Assembly: GCF_030867385.1 (NCBI RefSeq)
Contig: NZ_JAPFBJ010000001.1
Coordinates: forward strand, 806,001 to 870,000
Reading direction: 5' to 3'
Origin: Sphingobium sp. DEHP117
GTDB lineage: Bacteria; Pseudomonadota; Alphaproteobacteria; Sphingomonadales; Sphingomonadaceae
DNA length: 64,000 nucleotides
Every line of letters starts with the position of its first letter. Position 1 is the first letter of the stretch. A program made the translations under genes and the position numbers. Below, in pieces: positions 63,440 to 64,000 of the stretch. A model generated the notes under the pieces. The model did not search any database. It saw nothing but the letters and a program-made list of their open reading frames with translations, and was not told the DNA's origin.

Positions 63440-64000
63440 ATGGCTGAGATTACTGCCGCCGCTGTCAAGGAACTGCGTGACCGCTCGGGCGCGGGCATGA
63501 TGGACTGCAAAAAGGCCCTGACCGAAGCCAATGGCGATATGGAAGCCGCTGTCGACTGGCTGCGCGCCAAGGGTCTCGCCGCCGCCGCCAAGAAATCGAG
63601 CCGCACGGCTGCCGAAGGGCTTGTGGGCGTTGCCGTGGCCGGCACCAAGGGCGTCGCTGTCGAGGTGAACAGCGAGACTGACTTCGTGGCCAAGAACGAC
63701 CAGTTCCAGGATTTCGTGCGCAGCGTGACCAATGTGGCGCTTGCCAACGGCGCGACCGACGCCGAGGCGCTGGCATCCGCCGATTATCCGGGCGGCGGCA
63801 CTGTGTCGGAAAAGCTCGTCGCCAATATCGCCACGATCGGCGAAAACCAGACGCTGCGCCGCGTCGGCTCCGTGTCGGTGAACAACGGCCTGGTTGTGGA
63901 CTATGTCCACAACGCGGTCGTTCCCGGTCTCGGCAAGATCGGCGTTCTGGTTGCACTGGAAGGTGATGCCTCGGCAGACGTGCTCCAGCCCCTCGGCAAG
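63440..64000 (+). CDS. tsf: Elongation factor Ts, 3' end cut by the window
   Basis: Nucleotide exchange factor for EF-Tu. The visible 187 codons start [20 protein letters not shown] (ATG 63440; an ATG at 63437 is also in frame), have the [21 protein letters not shown] ubiquitin-associated N-terminal domain and the TDFVAKN core motif. RBS AAAGGA is about eight bases upstream. The frame stays open to the window end. Confidence 0.98.
   Translation, partial: MAEITAAAVKELRDRSGAGMMDCKKALTEANGDMEAAVDWLRAKGLAAAAKKSSRTAAEGLVGVAVAGTKGVAVEVNSETDFVAKNDQFQDFVRSVTNVALANGATDAEALASADYPGGGTVSEKLVANIATIGENQTLRRVGSVSVNNGLVVDYVHNAVVPGLGKIGVLVALEGDASADVLQPLGK

Overview
This 64 kb window is chromosomal DNA from a GC-rich alphaproteobacterium, most likely a sphingomonad (Sphingomonadales). 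The pointers are the gene neighbourhoods (rnd-aspS, hdaA-ppk1-ppx, pst-pho, an exosortase A/exopolysaccharide locus, rpsB-tsf), a eukaryotic-type NADP isocitrate dehydrogenase, DUF2794 behind cysE, and a GTTC-N7-GTTC LexA box of the alphaproteobacterial type. Genus cannot be fixed from the sequence alone. No insertion sequence, prophage, rRNA operon or CRISPR array is visible.

Layout. 1-1 kb: the 3' end of cytochrome c1 (petC), its terminator and a tRNA-Val(GAC). 1-2.7 kb: purM-purN. 2.8-8.3 kb: a DUF2066-like membrane protein, hdaA, ppk1 and ppx as one tight operon. 8.3-11.7 kb: rnd with a small I78-type lipoprotein, divergent from aspS. 11.7-13.3 kb: a toxin-antitoxin pair with a hybrid antitoxin, running into ppk2. 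13.4-14.5 kb: cysE-DUF2794. 14.5-23.5 kb: the phosphate-starvation region, with a Pho-box-preceded porin facing phoR-pstSCAB-phoU-phoB. 23.5-26.1 kb: a four-gene HPr-rel-A-type cluster (Tat-signal protein, PqqD-like protein, HprK-like kinase, nucleotidyltransferase) divergent from phoR. 26.1-32 kb: gph, glmU, an AIM24-family gene, glmS, trxB. 32-48.9 kb: the exosortase A (XrtA)/exopolysaccharide locus. 48.9-51.5 kb: argJ, a LysE exporter, an inositol-monophosphatase-family gene. 51.6-53.2 kb: an AT-rich patch with a possible 49-aa membrane ORF, a MarR-type regulator and a TonB-C-like protein. 53.3-64 kb: secA, a GNAT acetyltransferase, folB, a Kef-type antiporter, icd, psd-pssA, a palindromic repeat element, a small membrane protein under a LexA-box promoter, rpsB and the start of tsf.

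How the genes fit together. Phosphorus handling dominates the first 24 kb: outer-membrane uptake (porin), high-affinity ABC uptake (PstSCAB), sensing (PhoR/PhoB/PhoU) and polyphosphate metabolism (PPK1, PPX, PPK2). Candidate Pho boxes precede both pstS and the porin. GlmS and GlmU supply UDP-GlcNAc, an envelope precursor, a few kb from the XrtA locus, which encodes export, chain-length control, a tyrosine kinase, an outer-membrane barrel, glycan-modifying enzymes, exosortase, and an ACP/acyl ligase/PLP decarboxylase side branch of unknown product.

Most worth following up: the HPr-rel-A-type cluster with its candidate exported partner; the small membrane protein whose promoter overlaps a LexA box; the hybrid RHH-type antitoxin behind three 8-bp-spaced operator repeats; and the 144-bp intergenic palindrome. 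Functions come from reading the translated sequences against known families; no database search was run.
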